A DNA stretch of 61,320 nucleotides. Origin: VRUE01 sp044867925 (GTDB lineage: Bacteria; Actinomycetota; Thermoleophilia; Solirubrobacterales; 70-9). A model generated the notes under the pieces. The model was given only the letters and a program-made list of their open reading frames with translations. It searched no databases and was not told the origin of the DNA. The stretch lies in the NCBI GenBank assembly GCA_044867925.1, contig JBIOVV010000014.1, positions 1-61,320 of the forward strand, written 5' to 3'. The position numbers were made by a program, and so were the translations under genes. Of the stretch, positions 42,224 through 50,491 are shown piece after piece. The first letter of the stretch is position 1. Every line of letters begins with the position of its first letter.

Positions 42224-44470
42224 CTATAGGTAGCCCGCCGGCGCCTGGATGTTGAAGATCTTCAAGCGTGGGCCGCCCGGTGCTTCGGGGAGGATCTCGA
42301 AGACCGACGGGGCGCCCAGCCACGATCCCTGCAGGAGGATGCGGCTTCGCGGCAGGTCACCGGGCTCGTCGATGTCACGCTGATAGGCGAAGCCCTCGTA
42401 GGTGTCCTCGCCGGCGAGGACCTTCAGGTTGGTGTGCTCGCGCCCGGGGTCGCGCTCGAAGAGGATGATGTCCGGCCGCGGGGTGATCTCGCGGCCGGCG
42501 GCATCCGCCTTGCCTGCCAGTTCGCCGATCTCGAGCGACCAGCGGTTCGGCCGCAGCCCGCGCAGCGGGAGGTACGTCCCGTAAGCCTGCTCCTGGAACC
42601 CGGACTCGCCCGAGAGGATGCTGAGCCGCACGCGGGTCGTCGCCAGCCCCCGGTCGATGATGAAGAGATCGGAGCGCGGCGCGTCGTAGGAGGCGATCGA
42701 GAAGCTGCGCTCGACGCCGGCCGCGGGTGCCTCGATTGCCCGCCGGTAATGGCGGATCACGGCGCCGTTGTCGCTCCTCCTCACGGTCACGTAGAGGCGA
42801 TGGGCGCCCTGCTGGATTTCGAACAGCGCGGGAACGCGCAGGGGCAGCCAGTAGCCGATGTCGTAAAAGGTCTTTCCGCGCCCGGGAGAGGGGCGAAAGC
42901 GAGTCGCCGTCGTCTCACGGGTGACGATGTCGAAGCCGTGCAGCACCGCCGTGTCGCCGTCGCGATCCACCCAGTAGACCGGGGTGTTGTCGGAGACGCG
43001 CTGGCTGTCGGTGAAGACCGCGTCGGCACCGGAGACCGACGCGGGCAGCGGCATTGTGCGGACCAGCTGGAACGGTTCGGGAAGCGTGCGCTGGATGATC
43101 AGGCCGGCGACGACCAGAACAGCGAGCGCGGCGATGCCGGACAGGATCGCCGCCATGGATCCCCGCGCCCGACTGCGTCGTGGGGAGGGCTGCGCCGGCT
43201 CGGGGCGGTCGGGTGCCTGCGGTGCCGTTGCCGATCCTGTCCTCGCCATTCGCCGGATCTTCGCCCATGCCTTGCCGACGATGCCGGGCGGCGTCTCCGC
43301 GTTCTCTACGAACGCCCCGAAGACGAGCAGCAGCGGGGCGACGATGAGCCAGTCGATGTGCTGGGTCCAGAAGTTGGTGTAGAGGCCGAAGATCGCGATG
43401 AAGAGCAGGTAGGCGGAGACGAGCGACCAGCGAAAGGAGCGGGTTCGCATCGCGGCCGCGAAGGCGGCGGCGGTGATCGCGCCGGTGAGCGCGACGCCCG
43501 GAACGAGCACGGCGAAGCCGCCGTCGGCCCAGAAGGAACCGGCCACCGTGCTTGTCACCCACGGCGGCGTCAGCGCTTCCGAGAGGCCGCTCACGCTCTT
43601 CGAGACCGAGATGAAGCGATCGAGCGCGACGGCGTCATATGCCCCGTGGCCGAAGGGGGAAACGGTCGGGAAGTGTTCGACGATGCCCTGCAGCGCGACG
43701 AAGTTGGTGGTCAGCGCGAGGTAGACCGGGATCAGCGGCTTGAGAAAGAAGGGAAGCGGCGGCAGGATTTCGCCGAAGAGCTCGGCCTCGAACGGGGTTG
43801 TCGGATGCTGAAAGGTGCGGAGGTAGAAGCCGAAGCAGACGGCGAGAAAGGCGACCAGCGCCCCGGCGGTGAGCAGGTAGGGGCTGGGGCGGCCCCAGTA
43901 GAGCCAGCGAGCGATGATCACGACCACGATCGGAAGCACGACGTTGCCGCGGCCGGCCTGCAGGCCGAAGGCGCCGAGGGCGATGGCGCAGCTGACCAGC
44001 TCGAAGCGCGACTCGGGGGCAAAGGGGTTACGGGCCCGCGTCATCGCCACGATCACCGCCACCGTCAGCAGGTCGGTGAGCAGGATCGTCGGCCCGCCCT
44101 CGGAGAAGCGAGCGGTGTCGATGCTGCCGCTGAGCAGCGGGATGGTCCCGGCCAGGGCGAACTGATGGGCGATCTCGAGCAGCCCGACCGCGACCATCGC
44201 GACCAGCACTCGCCGAAAGGTGCGCTCTGGCATCAGCATGGCGGAGCGAGCCGAGGAGAGCGCGGTCGCCATCTGCGCGATCCCCTCGCCGATCAGGCCG
44301 CCGGCGATGAAGGCAAGAGGCACCGCGAAAACCACCGCCACCATCACCGTCGACCAGGAGCTTTGGATGCTGAGCAGGTGGAACTGGGAAAGGAGCGCCG
44401 TCAGCGCCCAGACCAGCGGGAAGACCAGCAGGGGCGAGAGAACCGAGGCGTTGAGGCGGCGCAGGGTCAT
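42224..44470 (-). CDS. Wzy-like polymerase fused to a large extracytoplasmic domain
   Basis: The 748-residue protein has an N-terminal polytopic half (about residues 10-395, ten to twelve helices) with the Wzy-like loop FEAELFGEILPPLPFF, TTNFVALQGIVEHFPTVSPFGHGAYDAVALDRFI and TVAGSFWADGGFAVLVPGVALTGA. A Pro/Arg-rich linker and one more helix (MAAILSGIAALAVLVVAGLII, near 438-458) lead to a soluble outer domain of about 285 residues with no family I recognise. Wzy proteins polymerise flipped repeat units; an appended ectodomain is unusual and may bind or process the chain. It overlaps the upstream GT2 gene by 4 bp. Confidence 0.78.
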   Translation of the reverse strand: MTLRRLNASVLSPLLVFPLVWALTALLSQFHLLSIQSSWSTVMVAVVFAVPLAFIAGGLIGEGIAQMATALSSARSAMLMPERTFRRVLVAMVAVGLLEIAHQFALAGTIPLLSGSIDTARFSEGGPTILLTDLLTVAVIVAMTRARNPFAPESRFELVSCAIALGAFGLQAGRGNVVLPIVVVIIARWLYWGRPSPYLLTAGALVAFLAVCFGFYLRTFQHPTTPFEAELFGEILPPLPFFLKPLIPVYLALTTNFVALQGIVEHFPTVSPFGHGAYDAVALDRFISVSKSVSGLSEALTPPWVTSTVAGSFWADGGFAVLVPGVALTGAITAAAFAAAMRTRSFRWSLVSAYLLFIAIFGLYTNFWTQHIDWLIVAPLLLVFGAFVENAETPPGIVGKAWAKIRRMARTGSATAPQAPDRPEPAQPSPRRSRARGSMAAILSGIAALAVLVVAGLIIQRTLPEPFQLVRTMPLPASVSGADAVFTDSQRVSDNTPVYWVDRDGDTAVLHGFDIVTRETTATRFRPSPGRGKTFYDIGYWLPLRVPALFEIQQGAHRLYVTVRRSDNGAVIRHYRRAIEAPAAGVERSFSIASYDAPRSDLFIIDRGLATTRVRLSILSGESGFQEQAYGTYLPLRGLRPNRWSLEIGELAGKADAAGREITPRPDIILFERDPGREHTNLKVLAGEDTYEGFAYQRDIDEPGDLPRSRILLQGSWLGAPSVFEILPEAPGGPRLKIFNIQAPAGYL

Positions 44471-45384
44471 TGCGTCTCGATCGGCGCCTGCCGGTAGCCA
44501 CGGGCATAGGCAGCACGGGTCATCGCCAGCCAGATGCCTTCGCGCATGCGAAGAGGCAGCGGCAGGCGCGCGAGGCTGCCGAAGAGTGGGGTGGCGACCC
44601 GAACCGCTGTCCAGGCGGCGCCGCGCGGTGGCTGTACCGCCGGATGAGGCCGCTCCGGCCGCAGGCGGTTATATAGAGCGGCCGAGCGGCCGACCGCCAT
44701 CGAGCGGTTGAGCGACTGCGATGGCGTGGTCGGGTGGTCATGGAGGACGAGCAGCTCGGGGTGGTAGTCGAGCTGCAGCCCGGCTTCGGCGAGGCGGACG
44801 CCAAGCTCGGTGTCCTCGACCGCCGCGGTGGGGAAACGCGCGTCGAAACCGCCGACGCTGTTGAAGAGCGTGCGCTTCACCGAAACATGGGAGCTGTAGA
44901 AGTAGCTCGCCGCATCGACGCTGCCGGCATCGATGTCGCAATAGTGGAACTGCGGACCACCGTTCTCGAGCCAGCTCATGAAGGGCGTGATCTCGTTGCG
45001 CGGGCTCCAGGTGATCCGTCCGAGCACGCCGTAGGAGTCCTCCGGGCGGGCCCGGTGAAGGTCGAGGTGCGCGCGCAGCAGCTCGGGCCCGTCCGGCTCG
45101 GTGTCGTCGCCGAGGAAGAGGACGATCTCGCCCCTGGCAGCCGCCACCCCGGCATTGCGAGCCGCGGCGGGGCCACTGCGCGGCTCCTCGAGCAGGCGGA
45201 TTGGAATCGCCGCTTCGGCTACCCGCTGGCGCACCTGCTCGACGGTGCCGTCTCTGGAGCCGTTGTCGATCACGATCGCCTCCAGCTCGGCCCCGCCCGC
45301 CCGCTGTGCTTCCAGCGCATCGAGCGTCCGCGCCAACGCCTCGGCGCGGTCCTTGGTTGGTATGACGACGGAGAGGGAGTTCAT
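44467..45384 (-). CDS. Family 2 glycosyltransferase
   Basis: The 305-residue GT-A protein has SVVIPTKDRAEALARTLDALEAQ, AIVIDNGSRDGTVEQV, SGPAAARNAGVAAARGEIVLFLGDDTEPDGP (DDTEPD metal site), and GGFDARFPTAAVEDTELGVRLAEAG (the ED catalytic-base block). The C-terminal residues are hydrophobic and basic and probably lie on the membrane surface. Sugar and acceptor are unknown. It is translationally coupled to both neighbours by 4-bp overlaps. Confidence 0.88.
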   Translation of the reverse strand: MNSLSVVIPTKDRAEALARTLDALEAQRAGGAELEAIVIDNGSRDGTVEQVRQRVAEAAIPIRLLEEPRSGPAAARNAGVAAARGEIVLFLGDDTEPDGPELLRAHLDLHRARPEDSYGVLGRITWSPRNEITPFMSWLENGGPQFHYCDIDAGSVDAASYFYSSHVSVKRTLFNSVGGFDARFPTAAVEDTELGVRLAEAGLQLDYHPELLVLHDHPTTPSQSLNRSMAVGRSAALYNRLRPERPHPAVQPPRGAAWTAVRVATPLFGSLARLPLPLRMREGIWLAMTRAAYARGYRQAPIETQ

Positions 45385-46205
45385 CTGGCGCCGCCCGCTC
45401 TGAGGCGTCGTGAGAGCCTAAGTAGCGGAGCGGCTATTGATAGGACCCGATGGTGATGGAGGCGAATGTAGCGCTCGACCGAGCGCAGGCGGATCGCCTG
45501 CTGCTCTTGCCGGTCGATCTGGACGAACGCCTCTGCGCCGGCATGCCCGACCTGGGACGAGCCGGCGATCAGGTTGCGGTAGCCGGCGTCGTGCAGCCGC
45601 CTGGCCAGGTCGACGTCCTCGTACCAGAGGAAGAAGCCCTCATCGAAGCCGCCGATCCGCTCCCAGATCTCGCGGCGAACGACGAAGCAGGCGCCCGACG
45701 GCTGCCCGACCTCGGCCACGGCTCCCGGCGCCGGGCTCGGCTGGGGCCGCTCGCCGAAGGATCCGGCGAAGATCCGCGCCAGCATCGTTCCGGTCCCCGG
45801 TAGGGCCGCGTGGTACCGATCGGTGTCGCCGCCGAAGACCGGGCCCACCATCCCCGCCCTCGCCTCGCCCGTCGCCACCGCCGCGAGCGCCGCCAGCGCG
45901 CCTCGCTCGGGCGCCACGTCGGCGTTGCTGACGCAGACCAGCTCCGCGGCGCCGCCGCGCAGCGCCCGGTTGGCGGCGCGCCCGTAGCCGAGGTTCTCCT
46001 CGCTGAGCTCGAGTCGCACCGCCGGCGGACAGCCCTCGCGCAGCAGTTCCCGCTGCTCGGGGCGCGAGTCGTTGTCGACGATCGTCACCCTTGCATCGAC
46101 CCGGTCGGAGGCGAGGTAGGCCCGCGCCGCGGCCAGCGCCGCCGCGGCGGTGTTCCAGTTGACGATCGCGACGTCTATTGCGGGCGGGGGGGCGTCCGGG
46201 CTCAT
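45381..46205 (-). CDS. Family 2 glycosyltransferase, rhamnosyltransferase-like; first gene of the leftward block
   Basis: The 274-residue protein has DVAIVNWNTAAAALAAARAYL, VTIVDNDSRPEQRELL, ENLGYGRAANRALRGGAAELVCVSNADVAP, and GGFDEGFFLWYEDVDLARRLHDAGYRN. These are the WbbL-type rhamnosyltransferase motifs. It is the promoter-proximal gene of thirteen closely spaced leftward genes (46205 to 32321), so they probably form one transcript. A minus-strand -10 box (TATCGT) lies 10 nt upstream and overlaps that of rmlA. Confidence 0.88.
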   Translation of the reverse strand: MSPDAPPPAIDVAIVNWNTAAAALAAARAYLASDRVDARVTIVDNDSRPEQRELLREGCPPAVRLELSEENLGYGRAANRALRGGAAELVCVSNADVAPERGALAALAAVATGEARAGMVGPVFGGDTDRYHAALPGTGTMLARIFAGSFGERPQPSPAPGAVAEVGQPSGACFVVRREIWERIGGFDEGFFLWYEDVDLARRLHDAGYRNLIAGSSQVGHAGAEAFVQIDRQEQQAIRLRSVERYIRLHHHRVLSIAAPLLRLSRRLRAGGAR

Positions 46206-46215
46206 CGTCGGCGCG

Positions 46216-46225
46216 ACGATAGCCT
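46216..46225. promoter_or_regulatory. Overlapping divergent -10 boxes of the glycan locus
   Basis: Plus strand TAGCCT (46220-46225) is 9 nt before GTG 46235 of rmlA. Minus strand TATCGT (plus 46216-46221) is 10 nt before ATG 46205. They share a TA in a 29-bp intergenic gap, so the two halves of the locus may compete for polymerase. Confidence 0.55.
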
Positions 46226-46234
46226 TCCGGCGAC

Positions 46235-47311
46235 GTGCAAGACCTCAAAGGCCTGATCCTCTCCGGCGGCGCCGGGACGCGCCTGCGCCCGATCACGCAC
46301 ACCTCGGCAAAGCAGCTGGTTCCGGTTGCCAACAAGCCCGTGCTCTTCTACGGGATCGAGGCGCTGGTCGATGCCGGGGTGACCGAGATCGGGATCATCA
46401 TCGCGCCGGAGACCGGCGACGAGGTCCGCGAGGCGGCCGGCGACGGCTCCGCCTTCGGCGCCGAGATCACCTACATCGTCCAGAACGAGCCCGCCGGGCT
46501 CGCCCACGCGGTGCTCACCGCGGAGGAGTTCATCGGCGGCTCGCCCTTCGTCATGTACCTCGGCGACAACCTGCTCGCCGACGGCCTGCGCGGCCTGGTC
46601 TCGACCTTCCGCGCCGAGGAGCCGGACGCGCTGATCCTGCTCACCCCGGTCGACGACCCGCAGTCCTACGGCGTTGCCGAGCTTGACGGGGAGCGGATCG
46701 TGCGGCTGGTCGAGAAGCCCAAAGATCCGCCCTCGAACCTGGCCCTGGTCGGCGTCTATCTCTTCGCGCCGCCGATCTTCGACGCCGCCCGCGCCCTCGA
46801 GCCCTCCTGGCGCGGAGAGCTCGAGATCACCGAGGCGATCCAAGGCCTGATCGAGCAGGGCCGGGCCGTCAGGTCCGAGGTGGTCAGCGGCTGGTGGAAG
46901 GACACCGGCCAGCTCGCCGACATGCTCGAGGCCAACCGGCTCGTGCTCGAGGAGATCGAGACCAAGATCGAGGGCGAGGTCGACGAGGCCTCGCGGGTCG
47001 AGGGACGCGTCGTCATCGAGCCCGGGGCGGTGCTGAAGGGCTCGGTCGTGCGCGGTCCCGCGGTGATCGGCGCCGGCGCCCGCATCGAGGACGCCTATGT
47101 CGGTCCCTACACCTCGATCGGCGACGACGTCTGCGTGCGCCGTTCCGAAGTCGAGCACTCGATCATCCTCGCCGGCTCCGTGGTCGAGGACCTCGGCACC
47201 CGCATGGAGGCGAGCCTGCTCGGCCGCGAAGTCAAGCTGACCCGCAGCGACGGCATGCCGAAGACGCTGCGGATGCTGGTCGGCGACAAGTCGGAGATCA
47301 AGATCATCTGA
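46235..47311 (+). CDS. rmlA: Glucose-1-phosphate thymidylyltransferase, long (StrD-like) form
   Basis: The 358-residue protein has nucleotidyltransferase signature GLILSGGAGTRLRPITHTSAKQLVPVANKPVLFYGIEAL, the PFVMYLGDNLLADG metal site, and EKPKDPPSNLALVGVYLF. C-terminal hexapeptide repeats (about 245-335: EGRVVIEPGAVLKGSVVRGPAVIGAGARIEDAYVGPYTSIG) mark the long form found in actinobacteria and archaea. It makes dTDP-glucose from dTTP and glucose-1-phosphate, the first step to dTDP-L-rhamnose. The three other rml genes follow on the same strand. A GTG start with a leaderless promoter is predicted. Confidence 0.95.
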   Translation: MQDLKGLILSGGAGTRLRPITHTSAKQLVPVANKPVLFYGIEALVDAGVTEIGIIIAPETGDEVREAAGDGSAFGAEITYIVQNEPAGLAHAVLTAEEFIGGSPFVMYLGDNLLADGLRGLVSTFRAEEPDALILLTPVDDPQSYGVAELDGERIVRLVEKPKDPPSNLALVGVYLFAPPIFDAARALEPSWRGELEITEAIQGLIEQGRAVRSEVVSGWWKDTGQLADMLEANRLVLEEIETKIEGEVDEASRVEGRVVIEPGAVLKGSVVRGPAVIGAGARIEDAYVGPYTSIGDDVCVRRSEVEHSIILAGSVVEDLGTRMEASLLGREVKLTRSDGMPKTLRMLVGDKSEIKII

Positions 47312-47324
47312 TGGGCGCGCGGCG

Positions 47325-48179
47325 ATGAAGGTCCTCGTCACCGGCGCCGGCGGCATGCTCGGCCGCGACGTCGTCTTGGCCGCCGGCAACGCCGGTCACG
47401 ACGTCGTCGGCTTCGGCCGCACCGAGCTCGACGTCTCCGACGCCGCAGCAGTCTCGGCCAAGTTCGAGCTGGAGCGGCCGGACGTGGTGATCAACTGCGC
47501 CGCCTGGACCGACGTCGACGGCGCCGAGGCGGCCGAGGAGGAGGCGACTGCCGTCAACGGCAAGGCCGCGGGAGACGTTGCCGCGGCCGCCGCGTCCGTC
47601 GGCGCCGGCGTCGTCTATGTCTCCAGCGATTACGTCTTCGACGGCGCCAAGGGCGCGCCCTACGTCGAGACCGACCAGACCGCACCGCTCTCGGCCTATG
47701 GCCGCAGCAAGCTTGCCGGCGAGGAGGCCACCGCCGCCGCCAACAAGCGCCACTTCGTCGTCCGCTCCTCCTGGCTCTTCGGCATCGGCGGCTCCAACTT
47801 CGTCGAGACGATGCTGCGGCTCGCCGCCACCCAGAACGAGGTTCTGGTCGTGCGCGACCAGGTCGGCTCGCCGACTTACACCTGGCACCTCGCCTACGGC
47901 ATCGTCCGCCTGATCGAGGGGATCGAGTTCGGCATCCACCACATGGCCGCCGGCGAAGCCTGTTCCTGGTACGACTTCGCCCGCGAGATCTTCGACCAGG
48001 CCAAAGTCGAGTGCCTGGTCCTCTCCGCCACCACGGACATGCTCGGACGCCCCGCACCCCGACCTCCCTACTCGGCGCTGGCCAGCCAGCGCGAGCACGC
48101 GATCACGCTGCCGCCCTGGCGCGACGGCCTCGCCGCCTATCTCGCCCAGCGCGCCGCCGAGCGCGAGGCAGCGGCATGA
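47325..48179 (+). CDS. rmlD: dTDP-4-dehydrorhamnose reductase
   Basis: The 284-residue protein has VLVTGAGGMLGRDVVLAA, the RmlD block INCAAWTDVDGAEAAEEEATAVNG, catalytic YVSSDYVFDGAKGAPYVETD, and PLSAYGRSKLAGEE (YxxxK). VVRDQVGSPTYTWHLAYGI is also RmlD-specific. It reduces dTDP-4-keto-L-rhamnose to dTDP-L-rhamnose, the final step, placed second in the operon. It overlaps rmlB by 4 bp (ATGA). Confidence 0.96.
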   Translation: MKVLVTGAGGMLGRDVVLAAGNAGHDVVGFGRTELDVSDAAAVSAKFELERPDVVINCAAWTDVDGAEAAEEEATAVNGKAAGDVAAAAASVGAGVVYVSSDYVFDGAKGAPYVETDQTAPLSAYGRSKLAGEEATAAANKRHFVVRSSWLFGIGGSNFVETMLRLAATQNEVLVVRDQVGSPTYTWHLAYGIVRLIEGIEFGIHHMAAGEACSWYDFAREIFDQAKVECLVLSATTDMLGRPAPRPPYSALASQREHAITLPPWRDGLAAYLAQRAAEREAAA

Positions 48180-49159
48180 AGCTGCTCGTCACCGGCGCCG
48201 CCGGCTTCATCGGCTCCACCTACGTGCGCCTCGCCGGCGGGGAGCACGAGGTGCGCGTGCTCGACAAGCTCACCTACGCCGGCCGCCGCGAGAACCTGCC
48301 CGAGGGAACGGAGCTGATCGAGGGGGCGATCGAGGACCCCGAGGTCGTGCGCGAGGCGATGGAGGGCTGCGACGCCGTCGTCAACTTCGCCGCCGAGTCC
48401 CACGTCGACCGCTCGATCGACGACCAGGACGCCTTCGCCCGCACGCACGTGATCGGCACCGGCACCCTGCTCGACGCCGCCCGCGAGCTCGGCGTCGGCC
48501 GCTACCTGCAGGTCTCCACCGACGAGGTCTATGGCTCGATCGTGTCGGGCTCGTTCACCGAGGCCTCGCCGCTCGACCCCTCCTCGCCCTACTCGGCGAC
48601 CAAGGCGGCCGGCGACCTGCTGGTCACCGCCCACGTCCACACCTACGGCATCGATGCCTCGATCGTGCGCGGCTCCAACAACTACGGCCCCCGTCAGTAC
48701 CCCGAGAAGCTGATCCCGCTGATCACGCTCAACGCTCTGCACGGCGACTCGCTGCCCGTCTACGGCGACGGCAAGCAGGTCCGCAACTGGCTCTACGTCG
48801 AGGACTTCTGCCGGGGCATCCACACGGTGCTGAGCAAGGGCCGGGCCGGCGAGGCCTACAACGTCGGCGGCCCCGACGAGTGCGAGAACATCGAGGTGGT
48901 CAAGCGGGTCATCGAGCTGACCGGAAAAGACGAGTCGCTGATCGAATACGTCGCCGATCGTCCCGGCCACGACAGGCGCTACTCGCTCTCCTCCGCCAAG
49001 CTGAAGGAGCAGCTCGGCTGGGAGGCCGAGGTCCACTTCGCCGAGGGGCTGGAGAAGACCGTCGCCTGGTACCGCGAGAACGAGGACTGGTGGGAGCCGA
49101 TCCGCTCCGGCGAGTACCGCGAGTACTACGAGAAGCAGTACGGCAAGACGCTCGGCTGA
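48176..49159 (+). CDS. rmlB: dTDP-glucose 4,6-dehydratase
   Basis: The 327-residue protein has LLVTGAAGFIGSTYVRL, DKLTYAGRRENLPE, VVNFAAESHVDRSIDDQDAF, VSTDEVYGSI, and PYSATKAAGDLLVTAHVHTYG. SNNYGPRQYPEKLIPL and VADRPGHDRRYSL complete a textbook RmlB. It converts dTDP-glucose to the 4-keto-6-deoxy sugar through a bound NAD+. The start ATG 48176 overlaps rmlD; the stop overlaps the rmlC start (TGATG). Confidence 0.97.
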   Translation: MKLLVTGAAGFIGSTYVRLAGGEHEVRVLDKLTYAGRRENLPEGTELIEGAIEDPEVVREAMEGCDAVVNFAAESHVDRSIDDQDAFARTHVIGTGTLLDAARELGVGRYLQVSTDEVYGSIVSGSFTEASPLDPSSPYSATKAAGDLLVTAHVHTYGIDASIVRGSNNYGPRQYPEKLIPLITLNALHGDSLPVYGDGKQVRNWLYVEDFCRGIHTVLSKGRAGEAYNVGGPDECENIEVVKRVIELTGKDESLIEYVADRPGHDRRYSLSSAKLKEQLGWEAEVHFAEGLEKTVAWYRENEDWWEPIRSGEYREYYEKQYGKTLG

Positions 49160-49707
49160 TGCTGGAGCGCCTGCCCACCAAGCTCGACGGGGTCGTCCTG
49201 CTCGAGCCGGCCGTCCATGGCGACGCGCGCGGCTTCATGGTCGAGACCTACCGCCGCGACCTCTGGGCCGAGCACGGCGTCGAGGCCGAGTTCGTCCAGC
49301 ACAACCACTCGCGCTCCTCCAAAGGCACCCTGCGCGGCCTGCACTTCCAGACCGAGCCGGGCCAGGCGAAGCTGGTCCGCTGCCCGCGCGGCAGGATCTT
49401 CGACGTCGCCGTCGACCTGCGCCGGGGCTCGCCCACCTACGGCCAGTGGGAGGGCTACGAGCTCGACGACGAGGCCCACCGCCAGCTCTTCGTCCCGGTC
49501 GGCTTCGGCCACGGCTTCGCCGTGCTCAGCGAGACCGCCGACGTCACCTACCTCTGCTCCAGCACCTATGACCCCGCCACCGAGTCCGGCATCGCCTGGG
49601 ACGACCCCGGCGTCGGAGTCGAGTGGCCAGTCGAGAGTCCGTTGCTCTCCGAGCGCGACAAGGTCGCGCCCACCCTCGCCGAGGTCGGCGAGACGCTGCC
49701 CTTCTAG
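49159..49707 (+). CDS. rmlC: dTDP-4-dehydrorhamnose 3,5-epimerase
   Basis: The 182-residue cupin has DARGFMVETYRRDLW, FVQHNHSRSSKGTLRGLHFQ (active-site His in the LRGLHFQ block), GRIFDVAVDLRRGSPTYG, VPVGFGHGFAVLSE, and TYLCSSTYDPATESGIAWDDP. These are the RmlC signatures, including the His/Asp pair. It epimerises C3 and C5 of the keto sugar. Last gene of the rml operon; a small hairpin follows the stop. Confidence 0.96.
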   Translation: MLERLPTKLDGVVLLEPAVHGDARGFMVETYRRDLWAEHGVEAEFVQHNHSRSSKGTLRGLHFQTEPGQAKLVRCPRGRIFDVAVDLRRGSPTYGQWEGYELDDEAHRQLFVPVGFGHGFAVLSETADVTYLCSSTYDPATESGIAWDDPGVGVEWPVESPLLSERDKVAPTLAEVGETLPF

Positions 49708-49708
49708 T

Positions 49709-49728
49709 AGCGCGCCTTCCGTCGCGCT
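49709..49728 (+). terminator. Hairpin after rmlC
   Basis: AGCGCG (49709-49714) pairs with CGCGCT (49723-49728) across an 8-nt loop, followed by TTC. It starts 2 nt after the stop. A weak terminator for the rml operon is likely. Confidence 0.4.
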
Positions 49729-49811
49729 TTCGCTCGCCCTCCGCCTCGATCAGCGCACCACGGTTGCGCCGGCGCCCTGCACGATTCTTGCCATGAACCA
49801 CGCAACTGCCA

Positions 49812-49850
49812 TAGACATGTCCGCCACATGGCCTAATGTCATTCACATGT
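49812..49850 (+). promoter_or_regulatory. Promoter and candidate operator of the VapBC-type module
   Basis: TAGACA (49812-49817) and TAATGT (49834-49839) are separated by 16 nt, and the -10 lies 7 nt before ATG 49847, so the antitoxin mRNA should be leaderless. The palindrome ACATGT occurs twice, at 49816-49821 overlapping the -35 and at 49845-49850 over the start codon, each within the direct repeat ACATGTCC. A ribbon-helix-helix antitoxin typically represses at paired sites such as these. Confidence 0.6.
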
Positions 49851-50077
49851 CCAAGATGATCCAGATCCGCAACGTGCCCGACGCCGTCCACAAGACGCTC
49901 AAGGTGCGCGCGGCCGCGGAGGGGATCTCCCTCTCCGACTACATCAAGCGCGACCTCGAAGCGCTCGCCAAGCAGACGACGCTCGAGGACGTCCTCGCCG
50001 GCGCTCGGGCGCGCGGCCCCTCCGGGATCACCACCGAGGAGATCGTCGAGGGCATTCGAGCATCCCGCGGCGAGTAA
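49847..50077 (+). CDS. Antitoxin, FitA/VapB-like ribbon-helix-helix protein
   Basis: The 76-residue protein has an N-terminal MIQIRNVPDAVHKTLKVRAAAEGISLSDYIKRDLEAL, the FitA-like RHH DNA-binding domain with a basic beta strand and two helices. The C-terminal tail (EDVLAGARARGPSGITTEEIVEGIRASRGE) probably wraps the PIN-domain toxin. ATG 49847 is supported by the promoter spacing. It is followed 7 bp later by the toxin gene. The pair sits between rmlC and the second glycosyltransferase block. Confidence 0.88.
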   Translation: MSKMIQIRNVPDAVHKTLKVRAAAEGISLSDYIKRDLEALAKQTTLEDVLAGARARGPSGITTEEIVEGIRASRGE

Positions 50078-50083
50078 CGGACC

Positions 50084-50491
50084 GTGCCCGTCATCGACGC
50101 ATCGGTCCTCGTCACCGTCCTGGCCGACGCCGAGCACGCTTCCTGGGCCGAGGCCCAGCTCTCGATCAGCGGCGCAGACCGATCCCTCTGGGTACCCCAT
50201 CTCATCGATGCGGAGGTCGGCCAGGCGTTGCGCCGCGAAGTTGCGGCTGGTCGGTTGGGCGAGGGCAGGGCAAAATCGGCACTGCTGGATCTGACGCAAA
50301 TGCCGCTTCGCCGCATCGACCACACCGGTCTGATCCACCGGACCTGGGAGCTGCGTCACAACTTCAGCTTCTACGACGGTCTCTACGTCGCTCTCGCCGA
50401 GGGCTTGGACGTGCCCCTGGTGACGCTCGACCGCCGCCTGGCCAGGGCTGTCGGCGATGCCACCCGAGTGGCCGTGCGGACCGCGGGTTAG
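50084..50491 (+). CDS. VapC-type PIN-domain toxin ribonuclease
   Basis: The 135-residue PIN domain has acidic metal-binding residues Asp5 (MPVIDASVLV), Glu44 (HLIDAEVGQAL), Asp98 (SFYDGLYVALAE) and Asp116 (LVTLDRRLARA). VapC toxins cut tRNA or rRNA when not bound by the antitoxin. All key residues are present, so the toxin looks intact. It starts with GTG and its stop overlaps the end of the convergent GT2 gene by 4 bp. Confidence 0.9.
   Translation: MPVIDASVLVTVLADAEHASWAEAQLSISGADRSLWVPHLIDAEVGQALRREVAAGRLGEGRAKSALLDLTQMPLRRIDHTGLIHRTWELRHNFSFYDGLYVALAEGLDVPLVTLDRRLARAVGDATRVAVRTAG

Noticed and set aside
42134..42323. Longer N-terminus of the Wzx-like protein starting at ATG 42323
   Set aside because: The extra 63 residues are Pro/Gly-rich, lie mostly over the end of the polymerase-like gene in another frame, and have no similarity to flippase N-termini.
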